Positions 35,901-47,326 of a stretch of 64,000 bases of DNA are shown in pieces. A program made the translations under genes and the position numbers. The notes beneath the pieces are model-generated. The model was given only the letters and a program-made list of their open reading frames with translations. It searched no databases and was not told the DNA's origin. The DNA is from Pseudovirgaria hyperparasitica. Its lineage: Eukaryota; Ascomycota; Dothideomycetes; Acrospermales; Acrospermaceae. The DNA is taken from contig NW_022985557.1 in the NCBI RefSeq assembly GCF_010093815.1, positions 1 to 64,000 on the forward strand, given 5' to 3'. Each line of letters starts with the position of its first letter. Position 1 is the stretch's first letter.

Positions 35901-37108
35901 AAATTGAACTCAAGTTCCATCGAGCAGAGTTTAAGACTACTCTCTCAGCCAGCATGTGCCAGGCCCGGTATCTGCCGGCTCAGTCCATGATAAGCTAGCT
36001 TATCTGCCTTGTCGCCTGATCCATGTCCCTGTCCTTGTCCTTGTCCTCAACTCTCATCTGGTCTCCTGAATTCCACCACTCCAGAGAGGGAGTTCTAGTC
36101 CATCTGTTGTAGCCAACTCTGTGATGAAGGTAATGGAAGCAGCATACAGTACTGTCCATCCCACACATCCTGACACATCAATCCCAAACACCGTCGATCC
36201 CATGTTTCATCCCCTCATTGACGTCTAACCATCTCCAACTCGAGTTCCCATCATCCCTCTTCTGTTTAATGATCCTTCTGGCCAGAACAAACATGCCCGA
36301 GTCGCGCCATGCTTCTTGTCCTGCCCTGAATCGCATCTGCCGGCCGAAGCCTCTGCTGATTGATATATTTAGCCCTTGGCAGGCTATAAAGAAATTTGTT
36401 TGCTACTTCTGGTCCTCTGCGTCTCCACCCACTTACTGCATCTGGCCACTCGCTCCTTCTCTGCATGCACTCGATCATGCAATGTTGCTATTCCCGTCTT
36501 CCCCTTGTCAGGCACGTCTGCTGAATGTGGGGTCACTTAGTAAGTTGGTATTGTGATGTTTGATGCAGCCTGAGGTTGGTTGGTCGGTGCTCGAGTCCTG
36601 GTGGAGCAAGCCATATGCAAAGGTGTTGCACTCTTCTACAACACTACAATACACAAAACAATAGTCTGGTCCTAGAGACATTCTCGTAATATGGACCCTC
36701 TAGTATCCCTAGCCACTGCAATCTAACGTGCGCAATTGTAAAAGCTATGTTGGCGTGTTTTCCTAAACTATCTACCATACTCTTACATCCTCCATTGTCT
36801 TAACATACTCGCACGTCTGTATACACGCTACTTTGCCAATAATGTGCTTCATTTCTCTAGACTCGACCCACAATCACGTTTCCATGCATTGTTTTTCGAA
36901 ACACTACCACGAACTATCACATTCTTGACATCAAAAAAACGCATTAACATGCCCTTCAAGTACGTCCTGATAGCGTCATCTCACCTGACACTCGTATCAT
37001 CAACATCATCATCGCATGCGCATACATATCACAAACCTGTTCACCAATGCATTTTACATGACAAAGATATTCGTCCTATTTGAGGCACTCGCGTGACACA
37101 TCACGAAA
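32909..37108. other. Long gene-free interval, 4.2 kb, with simple repeats
   Basis: No convincing gene. It holds a TG run (33361-33376), a G run of nine (33429-33437), a C-rich tandem repeat able to form a G-quadruplex on the minus strand (33527-33561) and a TC run (about 33714-33729). From about 34.4 to 36.5 kb many short overlapping frames reflect GC-rich and pyrimidine-rich composition. Most of this may be the extended upstream region of the ankyrin gene, with the 3' flank of the transporter gene at its far end. Confidence 0.5.
33527..33561 (-). repeat. 10-bp C-rich tandem repeat, G-quadruplex candidate
   Basis: Four runs of C (5, 5, 5 and 4) spaced by 5 to 6 bases, built from a 10-base unit CRRCTGYCCC. 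On the minus strand this is four G-runs with short loops, the standard G-quadruplex pattern. It lies about 620 bases upstream of the ankyrin gene's ATG, on that gene's coding strand. Confidence 0.6.
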
Positions 37109-38669
37109 TCACAAAACCATCTTGAACTCCGGATCCCTATCATCCCCACTTCCCTCAAACTCTGCATATCTGCCCCTCCTCTTATCCCTATTAATCTTCG
37201 CACACCACGCCACGTTCGCCGCAACTAATAGCCAACTCGCACACAGTAACCCAAGGATAATCTCGTGACTCCTCGTAAAAGTCGGCTTCTCCTTCCCAGG
37301 ATAAATAAAACTCGCAACAAACCCACCTGCATTCGCAACCGCCAACTGCAGTCCACTCGTCGTTGCCCTCTTGTAATGTCCCGCGCTGTTATTGCTGTTC
37401 CATACCAACACACATGGCACACTGCTATACAGGCCCGTGGCCATGAGGAACGTCATGCCGTATTGCACCTTGGCGTTTGTACTACGGCTGATAACACCAT
37501 AGCCAATGATCGCGATGGGAAGGGTGAAGAGCATAATCACGCCGCGGAGACGTAGACGATCCGAAAGTAGCGCAGTACACACAGTGAAGAATGCAGCGAC
37601 AGCATATGGAATGACAGACCAGAGTTGTGCTGCGTTGGCGTCGTGCACAAAGGATAGCGAGTTGATGATGGTGGGGAGGAACAGTCCGAAACTGTACAGC
37701 CCTGAGAGAATTGCAAAGTAACTGCTCGCGCTGAGCCAGACTTGTACATTGAGAATGCCACGTCGAACTTCAGACCATGCAAAGTGCTCTGTGGCGTGTG
37801 CGCTGCTGTGTAAACGAGAAAGCGCAAGGTCTTTTTGCGCAGGACTCAGGAACCGTGCAGAGGAGATGCTGTTGGGAAGGAATATGGAGCAGATAAGACC
37901 ACATGCCACAGTGAGCAGGCCCTCAATGACCAATACCCAGCGCCAACCTTCGAGCCCGCCAGCTGGTCCGATTGCTGAAAGACCGCGTGCAAGGAGGCCA
38001 CCGAAAGCGCCAGAGAGGCTGGCAGCGGTGTAGAAGATGCCGATCCTCACTGCCAGCTCAGTGCGGGTGTAGAAGGCTGTAAGGTACAAGATCATGCCGG
38101 GAAGTAAACCGCCTTCAACAAACCCGAGTAGAGCGCGTACAGCGACGAAAGACGCGAAGTTGGTTGTGAAACCCAAACACATTGTAAGTGTGCCCCATAC
38201 AGCAGTAAGAAGGGGTAGCCAGATACGCGGGGAAATTGTGCGGAGAAGTAAGTTGGACGGGATTTCAGATAGAATGTATGTGGCGTAGAAGGCACAGAGA
38301 CCGATAGCAAATTGGTGGTCAGTGATACGGAGGGAGGCTTGGAGACCCTATATAAGATATTAGCTGATCACTCCATGTGAACAGACGTCTCGGTGGCGTA
38401 CGAGAATCTTGACGTTCCCGACATTGGTTCGGTCGATGAAGGAGCAGAGGAAGAGAAGAGCGAGAATGGGGAGAATTCTGGTTGTGTTAGCATCATGTCT
38501 GAAGAAAGTTGCACGATTTTCACTATCTTACGAACCTCGAGTCCATCTTCCACAGCAGCCTCTTGGTCAATCTCTGCTCTTCAGCAGTAGATATCAGCCC
38601 TTCATCATAAATGTCACTTTTGGCATTCTCGACGCGTTCGTCGGCCATGGGCTTCATCGTCTCGTCCAT
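37109..38669 (-). CDS. MFS transporter, DAL5 (anion:cation symporter) type
   Basis: Three exons, 38669-38536, 38477-38402 and 38347-37109, give 482 residues. Intron 1 (58 bases) uses an unusual donor GTTCGT with branch GCTAAC. Only this donor gives the family-typical join KMDSRILPILALLFLCSFIDRTNVGN. Intron 2 (54 bases) joins KILGLQASLRITDHQFAIGL. Later marks are IPSNLLLR, the ALLGFVEGGLLPGMILYLTAFY helix and the second-half MFS helices through ANVAWCAKINRDKRRG. The family carries allantoate, nicotinate, pantothenate and similar organic anions across the plasma membrane; the substrate here cannot be named. About 12 membrane helices are expected. It diverges from the AhpD-like gene. Confidence 0.88.
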
Positions 38670-39343
38670 GCTCTTCCGATCGGACCGTGGCAGTTAGAGG
38701 AAAGACTCAACAAAACAATACGGTGCTTCCTCAACCTTCCTGAGGTAGGTCTTATCGCGTAGCCCCGCAATTTACGAGTCAGACCGGCAAACAATGTGAC
38801 GATGTACGGCAAGCAGGTAGAGAGAAGAGGGCGACCATGGCGAGTCTGGGGATGCACGGTATATAATTCAATGTCCGGAGCGCCAGGAAATGTGATTGCT
38901 CACGGACCCCACGCCCTTACTCAGCCGGCAGTCTTCAATGGTCCCCGCAAGGGAGATCCAACCTGTATGGCGTTCCGAACGCGACATAGACGTGTAGGAC
39001 GGGCCTCACACAAATTTTATAAGAATGTCCCATTGGGATCTGAGGCTTGTTGTGTACCCCATGGTTTGCACTCCACAGCCAAGCGTTCAAAACCGTGTTG
39101 CCCAGTCTTCACAGTGGAGATGGAACGTCTGGGCAAAAGGCTTGAGCTTAGGAAAATCTGGGGTAGAGCGGCGCGGATTCGGGTCGGACCCAGAAGTAGC
39201 TGCCGAGCCGCCAATTCTTCCCGGGCCTCGTCATTCAGGCAGGCCTCAAATTCAAAGTCTCCTCGAATCTGGTTAAACTCCCTGCGATACTGTCTTCCAC
39301 GTCTCTTCCCTAGCAACCAACATATCAAGGCTGGCCATCCATC
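38670..39343. other. Divergent intergenic region
   Basis: 674 bases between the ATGs of the MFS transporter (minus) and the AhpD-like gene (plus), presumably holding both promoters. Frames within it are shadow-like. Confidence 0.5.
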
Positions 39344-40238
39344 ATGTCGAAGCTTTCCAACAGCCTCAAACAGCTCATCAATGCCCCATTCGCACGTCCA
39401 AATACCACTCCCGCACCTCAAGACATCGGCGCGCTATACAATTCCATCGGCAAGCATGCAACTTCAAAGAAGGTCCCACCGGCGACATGGCTCACGCTGA
39501 CCGGATGTACTCTCCCGTCCGTATATCGCCCTCAGCACTGACGCCAGTACGTAGACAGCGGCAACATTTACCCTCAATTCCCCGGCCTCCCTCACGACCC
39601 TGTACAACACATACACCTCTCACCATAAAAGGGAGCGCATCTCCGCAGCCGAACTCATGCGGGAAGTCGGGCTCAAATGTATTGGCCTCAATGGCGTGCC
39701 GCGCACGATCAATTGCCTGAACGCTTTCCATCCCAATCTACCCGAAGACGTGAAGGCAGGACTCACAAGAACACCCTCGCGAACGCCAAGCGCAGATAAC
39801 ATTGAAGCCACAAAACGCCGCGGCCGTGCCTTATGGGATAGTATATACCGGCCATTCGAGGGCAAGTTGATTGATAAATTGGCATCCACACACCCTGATC
39901 TGCCTGTGCATATCGTAAATAGCGAGTATGGACTGCTGTTCAGCGACCCACCAAGAGACGATGTACCCGGTAGAGGAGTGGGAAGAATAGGAATGAGTGT
40001 TGTTGCGGTGGCGTGTTTGCGCGCACAGACAGGCGTCGGACCGCAGGTGCTGAGCCATATCTACGGGCTGAGAAAGAGTTTGGACGACGGAAGCTGGGAT
40101 GACGGAACTGTGAGCGAGGAGGGGGCGAGGTGGCTAGCGAGTGACGAGGGTGGAGAATGGATGTTAGGGAGCGTAGATGCGATTGTGGAGAAGGTCTCGA
40201 GCGGAGAGGGAGGAACATTTGCAAAAGCGAAGCTGTAG
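39344..40238 (+). CDS. AhpD-like / carboxymuconolactone-decarboxylase-fold protein
   Basis: Two exons, 39344-39506 and 39559-40238, give 280 residues. The 52-base intron has donor GTACTC, branch ACTGAC and acceptor ACAG, and joins WLTLTGSATFTLNSPASLTT in phase 1. It matches a conserved fungal family with an AhpD-like helical fold: ELMREVGLKCIGLNGVPRTI, then LWDSIYRPFEGKL, HPDLPVHIVNSEYG and ACLRAQTGVGPQVLSHIYGLRKS. The CxxC redox pair of true AhpD is absent; only a lone Cys (INCLNAF) lies near that place, so peroxidase-partner chemistry is doubtful. Fungal homologues are often described as mitochondrial. Function unknown. Confidence 0.8.
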
Positions 40239-40951
40239 GTGCCGTGAGCAGAAGAAGTTGTAAATATAAATAGACGTAAAGGGAGAGATATGACTATAGA
40301 ATCGTCTATATACTGCATTTACGCTGGACGTCAGCAATCCATCAAACTGAACACATTCTCTCTTCTCATCCGACTCCGTCAACAACACCGCGTAGCGCAA
40401 CCACTTATGACAACCAAACAATCTTGCAAACCTACCTCGACTAACCAGGCCTTGATAGCGTCGGCGCTTCTGTTCCGGCATTTCCGGCTCTCGCAAGCCA
40501 CCATTTGCGGCCCAGTTCCGATCCATGAAACCCAATGACCTTCAAAATACAAGCACTTACAACGCTCCCTAGCACTCTTCATTACTTACCAGCATTTCTC
40601 CCCTCCTGGAGTGACCTCCTAAGCTTCAGATTCCGACCCCGATCTCGCATCGCAGCCCCAAATACCGTATCCATCACGCCAATCAGAAGCGAGCGTGGCG
40701 CGAACCCAACCAACTGTTGGCGGCTCATAACCCGTGAATCAGGCACAAAGTCCGAGGAAGGTAAGTGTATATAGAAAGGTGCGCCCAAGATAGAGGTCAG
40801 GTGGTTCCAATGTCAGATAGTAATACCATCAAGTATCGAGTCTCAGAAACAGCTCGTGGTTTTGTTTACCTTTCATTTGAATGGGCTTTGAGGAGTGTTT
40901 GCATTATACTACACCACATTCATACAATACAACTTCTTTCCTCCATCGAAA
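40239..40951. other. Intergenic, promoter of reductase gene
   Basis: 713 bases, no gene. The ATG at 40952 is preferred over an in-frame upstream ATG at 40895 because the longer N terminus is not family-like. Confidence 0.45.
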
Positions 40952-41905
40952 ATGGCATCAATCAACACCTTCCGCACATACATCACTACACGCAACACCG
41001 CGATTCTCGCATCCATTCTCGCATCTTCAGTTGCTACATATCGCCTAACCCGTAGACCTGTCATGGCCGATGCACCAACATCAGCGCGCCATTTCGCAAC
41101 AGCGTCAACAGCGACTCCCAACACGACGAAGCCGCCCGAGAAAGCATTTGGCATTCTCCCACAAACCCTCACCCTGCACTCCACAACCCTCGTAAACGAC
41201 GATACCGCACTCCTGACTTTCTCCCTCCCGCAAGGCTCATCAGGATCACCTCAAGTTTCAGGTCTCCCTTTGACATCGACCCTTCTGTCCCTAACATGGC
41301 CAAGCGGCTCCTGGACGCCCATTGTGCGCCCATATACTCCCGTCTCGTCTTCCTCGACCCCTGGCGAGATACAATTTCTCATCAAAAAGTACCCTGGCGG
41401 AAAGGTGAGTTCGCATATGCATTCCTTGAAGCCAGGAGATACAGTGCGCTTCGTGGCCGTTCCGGGCGCGAAACATGTGCCCTCGACGAATGAGATGAAA
41501 CCAGCGCGCGTCTCAATGATCGCAGGCGGTGCAGGCATAACTCCCATGCTGCAACTCATCCGCGGGATATTGGGCAATCCAGATGATTATACGCGGATTC
41601 GACTTTTATGGGGTGTGAATACACCCTCGGATGCGTATCTAATGGATGAGTTCGCGGCGCTGAAATTGAGGTTCCCGGGAAGATTTGATGTGCGGTATGT
41701 GGTTAGTAAGGCAGACGAAGTCCAATCTCAAACGGAAAAGGGTCGGATTGATGGCGCGCTACTGGCCAAGTTGAGGTGGGCGCCGAAATGCAGTGAGGAG
41801 AAGGTGTATGTGTGCGGGCCGCCGGGAATGGAGGAGAGCTTGGTGGGGAAACAAGGAGTTCTAATTGAGATGGGTTATAGGAAAGGGCAGGTTGTGAAAT
41901 TTTGA
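40952..41905 (+). CDS. NADH-cytochrome b5 reductase-type flavoprotein
   Basis: A single exon of 317 residues from ATG 40952. An N-terminal membrane or mitochondrial targeting segment (AILASILASSVATYRLTRR) is followed by the ferredoxin-reductase fold. The FAD-binding RPYTPVS and GGKVSSHMHSLKPGD are present, as are the NADH-binding GGAGITPMLQLIRGI and the C-terminal CGPPGM. These enzymes pass electrons from NADH to cytochrome b5 or related acceptors at the mitochondrial or ER membrane. The arrangement resembles yeast Mcr1, but this copy diverges (SSSSTPGE insert after RPYTPVS), so it may be a paralogue. Confidence 0.85.
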   Translation: MASINTFRTYITTRNTAILASILASSVATYRLTRRPVMADAPTSARHFATASTATPNTTKPPEKAFGILPQTLTLHSTTLVNDDTALLTFSLPQGSSGSPQVSGLPLTSTLLSLTWPSGSWTPIVRPYTPVSSSSTPGEIQFLIKKYPGGKVSSHMHSLKPGDTVRFVAVPGAKHVPSTNEMKPARVSMIAGGAGITPMLQLIRGILGNPDDYTRIRLLWGVNTPSDAYLMDEFAALKLRFPGRFDVRYVVSKADEVQSQTEKGRIDGALLAKLRWAPKCSEEKVYVCGPPGMEESLVGKQGVLIEMGYRKGQVVKF

Positions 41906-42232
41906 ATTGGGTGGTCTGCGCTTTGGAGGAAGCGTAAAGTACTGGATGAATGTCTGTGGTGCATTAAGCGGCGTTCGCAAGGCTGCGTTTCTTGATTCGA
42001 TTTTCAATAGCAGGTTGCTTTCTAGGCTTCAAATGGTGTATCTAAAGAGGTGGCCTTGTCTGGAGCATCGTGGATCTTCCAACAACTGTTATGCCATTGC
42101 CAATCCTCGCAGCTGAGTAGATGAAGGTCGTCGAGTTTCAGGAGTGGAGTAGGTCCGAACTGACCTCTGCGTAAGCAGATCCGCGACTACCGGACTGCGT
42201 TCAGTACGACGAAACATCGACCTGCGACTGTC
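41906..42232. other. Convergent intergenic region
   Basis: 327 bases between the stop codons of two convergent genes; terminators are expected here but no clear signal was picked out. Confidence 0.4.
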
Positions 42233-44403
42233 TCAGCTGAACGAAAAGCCAAACTCATCGCCCCGCTGGATGTTTCCAAGGAAGTTGTCCCAGGTTGCCC
42301 ATGCTGCAGTGTCCACGTCACTGGCAGTTGTCGCCGACATCAAATCAAGCTCAGAGTCCAGACTAGGCCAATACTGATTTCCATCAAAACCAGCCCAGAA
42401 GGTCGGATCGCTGTGGCTGCTCTGTGGAGATCGATGCGTAAGATTGATATTTGCAGTCTGTGGCGAGGGCTGTTGGGAGTTTTGAGATCTCGCAGGCGAT
42501 GGTATAGCGTTCGGCATGGGCATAGCAATAGATGATGTAGGCATGGCGCTGTTGGACATGACTGACTGATATCTGGCTTTTGCTTGCTCCATCAAATTTT
42601 CCATCGGACCCCAGAGTGTTGAATGGCTGTCAACAACTTTGTCGCTGAGTCGAGAGAAGGCAGCATTTATCGGCTTCCAGCAACTCTTGACCAACTGCGG
42701 GTCTTCACAAACGGAAAGCTCGGAAAGTGCGACTGCAAGGTCATGCCATGGTGCCCAAAGATTGGCAAACCATATCCAGGGGTCATTGCGCCGATCGTCG
42801 GATACCTCCTTGTCTTTTATCAAAGATGTCACTGCCAGCCGAAGAAGATGTGAGCCTTTGACATTTGGAGGTTGCTCGATCGGCTGAGGGCGCAATGGCC
42901 GAACCGCATTCAGCTGCATAGATGCCACGAGACCTTCGAACATTTGCTTGATATGCCATCGTATCTGTTCAGTGTCTTTATCGACCTTGTGCCATTGAAC
43001 AAGGTTTTGGATGTCCAGACGAAAATCTTCAACCAGTCGGTGCCTGGCGTACCAATCGGTTACTGTTTGGCTGTGTCCTAGACGAGGGGGAAAGTTCAAT
43101 ATACGTCCAACACCTTGAGCTTTGCTACCAACAAGAGAAAGAGTCATATCAGTGTAGTCAGTGGACTCGATCAAGGGACCCTCCGAATCAACAGAAAAGT
43201 CGACGTCGTTTATATTCAGTGGGAGGGCAGTCGCTTGCAGCCACTCGTTGGTTATCATGGGGTCAGCCCCACGCTAGATTCGACATCAATCAAGGCGTTT
43301 CGATGTGCTGAAGAAGTAGACACTAACCTCCATGGCGGCCTGGATATCAAGAAGTCCGATAGCCCACCACACACGTTTCGCCATTTCACGGTCATAAGGA
43401 CGCATAAGATGTACGGATGGGTTATCAACATGGATGTTCAAAGACTGTGCGAGTCGCACAGCTAGCGAAAGCAAAGTCCAGACACGACGTGAACGATCGT
43501 AAGAGCGAGTTGCGACCTGAGGCATTAGGTCAGCCCGTCTTCCGTGGTATGCGAATCACTTACTAGATAAAGAACGAACGCTTGCAACACAGTCAAGTCT
43601 TCAGTAACGACAAAATCGGCTCTCGATAACGCTGCTTCAACGGCAAGTCGATATCGCTTAATGACAACATTCTTGGCCTGGCCAAACGTCTGCATTGCTT
43701 GCTCAGCCGTCAAGCTTGCTACAGCCGCGTGATAGATCGCATAGTCAAGTGCCTCGACAGCGGGGCTATCAGGAGGATAGTTTAGGTACAACCCTCCCTT
43801 GATCAAGTGAGCCGCAACCGACGGCCGGTGTAAGACCTTGAAAACCGGATCGACGTTGGATATGAAAGTTTCGCAAAGGTTCTGGTGTAGCCACGGCACG
43901 GCGGCATGCTCGACCTCATCAAGGAAAGATTGAGGAGTGGGGATAGAGTCTGAAAAGGTGAATGGCGAGCCTCCTATTGTGTGAGAAGGGGTTGAGGTTG
44001 AGGTTTTCGGATGAGGCAAAGCATCACCCCAGGTGGCTGATGGATTGAGTGGGAACCCGCGATGGCCTTCAGTAAAGCTTCCTGGCCGCGACTCAGGAGT
44101 GGAAGAGGGTTCGCCCTCTTCGTCAGCATTCGAAGGCGACTTTGTCTGCGCCAGGTTGTTGCTCTGCTGTAGCACCAGGGATTCTAAGCGTGCGAGTCGA
44201 TCTCGAACATCAGCATCGTTGCTCGGCTCCGACCGTCGATTCAAATGTCTCCCTCGTGGGAGTCTCTGTCGCTCCACTGGCACGCAGGTTACTCCGGAGC
44301 GATCGCAATTCGTACACGGCACTTTCTTGTCGCATTTGACCTTGCGTCTGGTGCATGCTTCGCAGGTCAGTCGCGGCTTGGACACACCACCACCTTTGTG
44401 CAT
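42233..44403 (-). CDS. Zn2Cys6 transcription factor with fungal-specific domain
   Basis: Three exons, 44403-43564, 43516-43328 and 43273-42233, give 689 residues. Introns of 47 and 54 bases keep phase 0. The N-terminal binuclear zinc cluster is CEACTRRKVKCDKK followed by CTNCDRSGVTC, with spacing C-x2-C-x6-C-x6-C-x2-C-x6-C. A short coiled stretch follows (DVRDRLARLESLVLQQ). The fungal-specific middle domain runs from about residue 170, with PVFKVLHRPS, then RSRRVWTLLSLAVRLAQSLN, the helix REMAKRVWWAIGLLD, and PMITNEWLQATALPLNIND. The C-terminal third is Ser/Pro/Gln-rich with acidic and aromatic residues, as in activation domains. Its targets are unknown. Its 3' end faces the reductase gene, and its 5' end points toward the carotenoid cluster, but no direct link is shown. 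Confidence 0.88.
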
Positions 44404-45200
44404 CCTAAGTGGGTACTGTTGAGTGATAAAATGGACTTGTTGGGTGGAGAGGTCAACTAGGCTTCGTGTTAGAATTGATAGGTAGCCCCGCCGAGAGTAT
44501 GTAGCGCACAGATTATTAGGATTTCGTGATCAGCCGTTGGTGTTGAGGTCTGATGTCTGACTCTCAGGCACAAAAATGAGCTAGACCAAAGTGAACTGGA
44601 TGCTGACAGTTCGACCAATGAATGGATGTCAATGGCGCCGTTGGAGTTGGGGGCCACATACGAGGCCTGAAGATCATCTAGACCTCTAGCTCAACAGGTC
44701 GCACTGGAAAGGTACAGGTCGTGAATTATGTTGAAATCCGAAGGAGTAGATAGCGGTGATATGGTATTGAACGCCAACCTGGGTTTATAGCAGTTTTATC
44801 AAGGTCTTTGATCGCGCTACCGGCCAGAACAAGTCGTGACGCATCCATCCGTTAGAAGCTTGGTCAAGCTCTTCATGCGCAAAGGTTTCGTGCGCCGGTG
44901 CGCATCGGCAGCCGATCCCGATGCTCAACGGACTTGTATAGGTGGTAGCATAGACAGGGATAACCTCGTGCATCAACTGAGAAATAGCTTTCTCTCATTG
45001 ATAATTCACTCAAGTGAAATAGCAGTTGCCTATTGCTACTTTTCTTATCTGATGCACCTTTGCAGTGCGCAGTGTATGGCACTTTCACGTGATCCGGACA
45101 CGCCTATGAATATCTCTGTTGTCAAGGTTGACGCCATGCTGACGCTTCAGTATACAATATTCGCTATAGATCATGATTACTACTTATTAAAAGGCTTTTC
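44404..45200. other. Intergenic between Zn2Cys6 gene and carX
   Basis: 797 bases with the Zn2Cys6 promoter and the 3' flank of carX. A frame at 44836-45258 runs into the end of carX and has no support. Confidence 0.5.
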
Positions 45201-47326
45201 CTATGATAGCCAAGAAATTACAGCGTCTCTCCACGACGACTTACAACCAGGCGCCTGAAGCTTCCTGAAGCTCTCGACGGGGCGTTGATCAGTAATCATT
45301 TTCTCAGTAAACCAGTTACCATGTAGTCCGTATGGTACCCGCTGAGGTAGGCGTACCTTTGCAACGATGTCCTTCATGTCGGTCGCATCGAGGACCCAGA
45401 GCTCTGAGACGGCTTTGTCGGGGCAATTCCCTTCATCGTCTAGTTGTGATTCGTCGAAAGCGTAAAAAAGGAGGTAACCATCGTCTTCTTTGCCTGTAAA
45501 CCACTTCGATCCTTCGCGTCTGGCTACGAACGTGGCTTCTTGTGCAAACCATCCCGGGGGCATTCGGAAAGCCTTGATAGGATCTTGTGCATTGCTGCTG
45601 GCCAGGATTTCGTCTATATTCCTTTCATCGACGCATCCGCCGTCAGATATATCATGCTGCTCTGCAGTCTTTATGAGATTCTGCACGTCCATCTTGAGTA
45701 ATACGTCAATCTTCGTGGCTTTGCCAAGTGCCGCCCCAAATGACGACGTATACGTGCTGCAGCCGTAAATGTATTGTGCCTTTAACATAGAATACTCATT
45801 GTTCAGAGTAGGAAACTCGAACGGCAGTGTAGATAGAGCAAACTGTCTGCTGATTGAACTCTTCAAACTGCTTAGCGAGAATGTGTATAGGTATAAACGA
45901 CATTGTTCGCTGGGTAAGTTCTCTCTTGCTGTTTTCTCTATATCCCAGTTGAGTGTCGATGGGGTGAGGTGATGCAGTAGGGGCGATGATTCATCCTCAT
46001 CTTCGTCTGCGCGATATATTTTCTCATTCTCATATGCCGCGAAGAATGAGATGGGTCGTCGAGGATCTTCCGCATGCCGACTACCAGGGGGTGGAGGGGC
46101 TGCAATGTTCCCAGCGTTGAATACGAGGGTCGCTGATGTAAGCCGACATGCCAGCATGTTCAGCTCCACGACATCACCATTACCATCTGAGCCGCATACG
46201 TCCCACGTATTCGCGGTGTGAAAAATGCAGCAGGCATCGGTTTCAAACCACTGCACTTTTGCTGGATCTCGACGAGGAAATACTCCGAAGCGCGAAGGCT
46301 TCTTGGCGTCATACGAAACAACAGGTCGATTCTTCATAAGATTAAATGGATCTAATGATAGCGGAAGGTCCAGGATTACGGTATGTGTCCTAGAAGCACC
46401 GAAATCATGCATCATTTTGCCCCCGGACACGCCAGGAACGGGTATGTTGACCGACTTCGAGAGTCCGACTGGAGAAGAAACACCGTGTGAAGATGGAAGA
46501 ATTGAATAATGAACGTAGGGTTGGATGAAAGTGCAGTGGAAGAGAAGCATCTCCTTTGAGACAGGATCGACTTTTGGATGTCCGGTAGTCCATTCCTTCA
46601 TGAATCCGACTAAGCCTGGGCCGCCAAGGACTTCGGCTGTTGATTGGTGCTGAGAAGATTCACCTTCTGCAAACTCGCCGTTGAACCATCCTACTGTGTC
46701 CAGGTCCGGGAGTTGTACACGCATAGGCGGGCCACTCTCGCAGGTAGCCAGAGCACGGCCATCATGGTACAGGATGGAGGTGTTTGCTACACTAATCCTC
46801 TTGATCGCTTGTTTTGAGCCAGGTAGACCTGCTAGTATCGCTAGGAACACTGTTCGGAGTATGCGAAGTATTATATAGACCAGTGATGAGGCAGGATTGA
46901 CAAGTGTTGTTATACTGGGCAGTATTGGTGTGCGCAACGTCGGGCTAGAGCTCGCAGATATGTTGACGTCTGTCAGAATGTATTGATTGACGAAGGATGG
47001 TTGTATTGATCCATCTCTTGTAGATTTCTCAAAGAGCACTCCTGCTAGCATGCCATCGCCGTCAAACCAATGAGCATCACGACCCAGTTGCTGGTTTGAG
47101 ATGGGATTGCCTCCATTACGAAGATACTGTCCACCCGCGAGGTCGTCTGGTATTTGTCCGGAGTACGAGCATGGAGTGAGGGGTCGCGTATGATGTATCG
47201 GTGCGAAATTGCCGCTCAGATATCTGGTGTGATGATTAGTGTTGTCGTAGATGTAATGGCGCATTCGTTGCACACTCACGGATGCTTGTGTTGACGCTTC
47301 CTCTTCTGCCCGGTCAAAGGCATCAT
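45201..47326 (-). CDS. carX: Carotenoid cleavage oxygenase (retinal-forming, CarX type)
   Basis: Two exons, 47326-47280 and 47223-45201, give 689 residues. The true start is the ATG pair at 47326. The 56-base intron (donor GTGAGT, branch ACTAAT, acceptor CCAG) joins RQHKHPYLSGNFAPI, the family-typical N terminus; the longer unspliced frame to 47384 is wrong. The four iron-binding His of the beta-propeller are in TTGHPKVD (231), MMHDFGASRT (288), CCIFHTANTW (351) and VPYGLHGNWF (650). DAHWFDGDGML and GGQYLRNGGNP are also family marks. CarX cleaves beta-carotene centrally to two retinals, supplying the opsin and, in Fusarium, lowering pathway output. It diverges from carRA over a shared 821-base promoter, in a cluster that also holds carB and carO. 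Confidence 0.93.

Noticed and set aside
34452-35998. Frames of 177-198 codons in the 33-37 kb gap
   Set aside because: No domain, splice or codon support; they overlap frames on the other strand and follow base composition.
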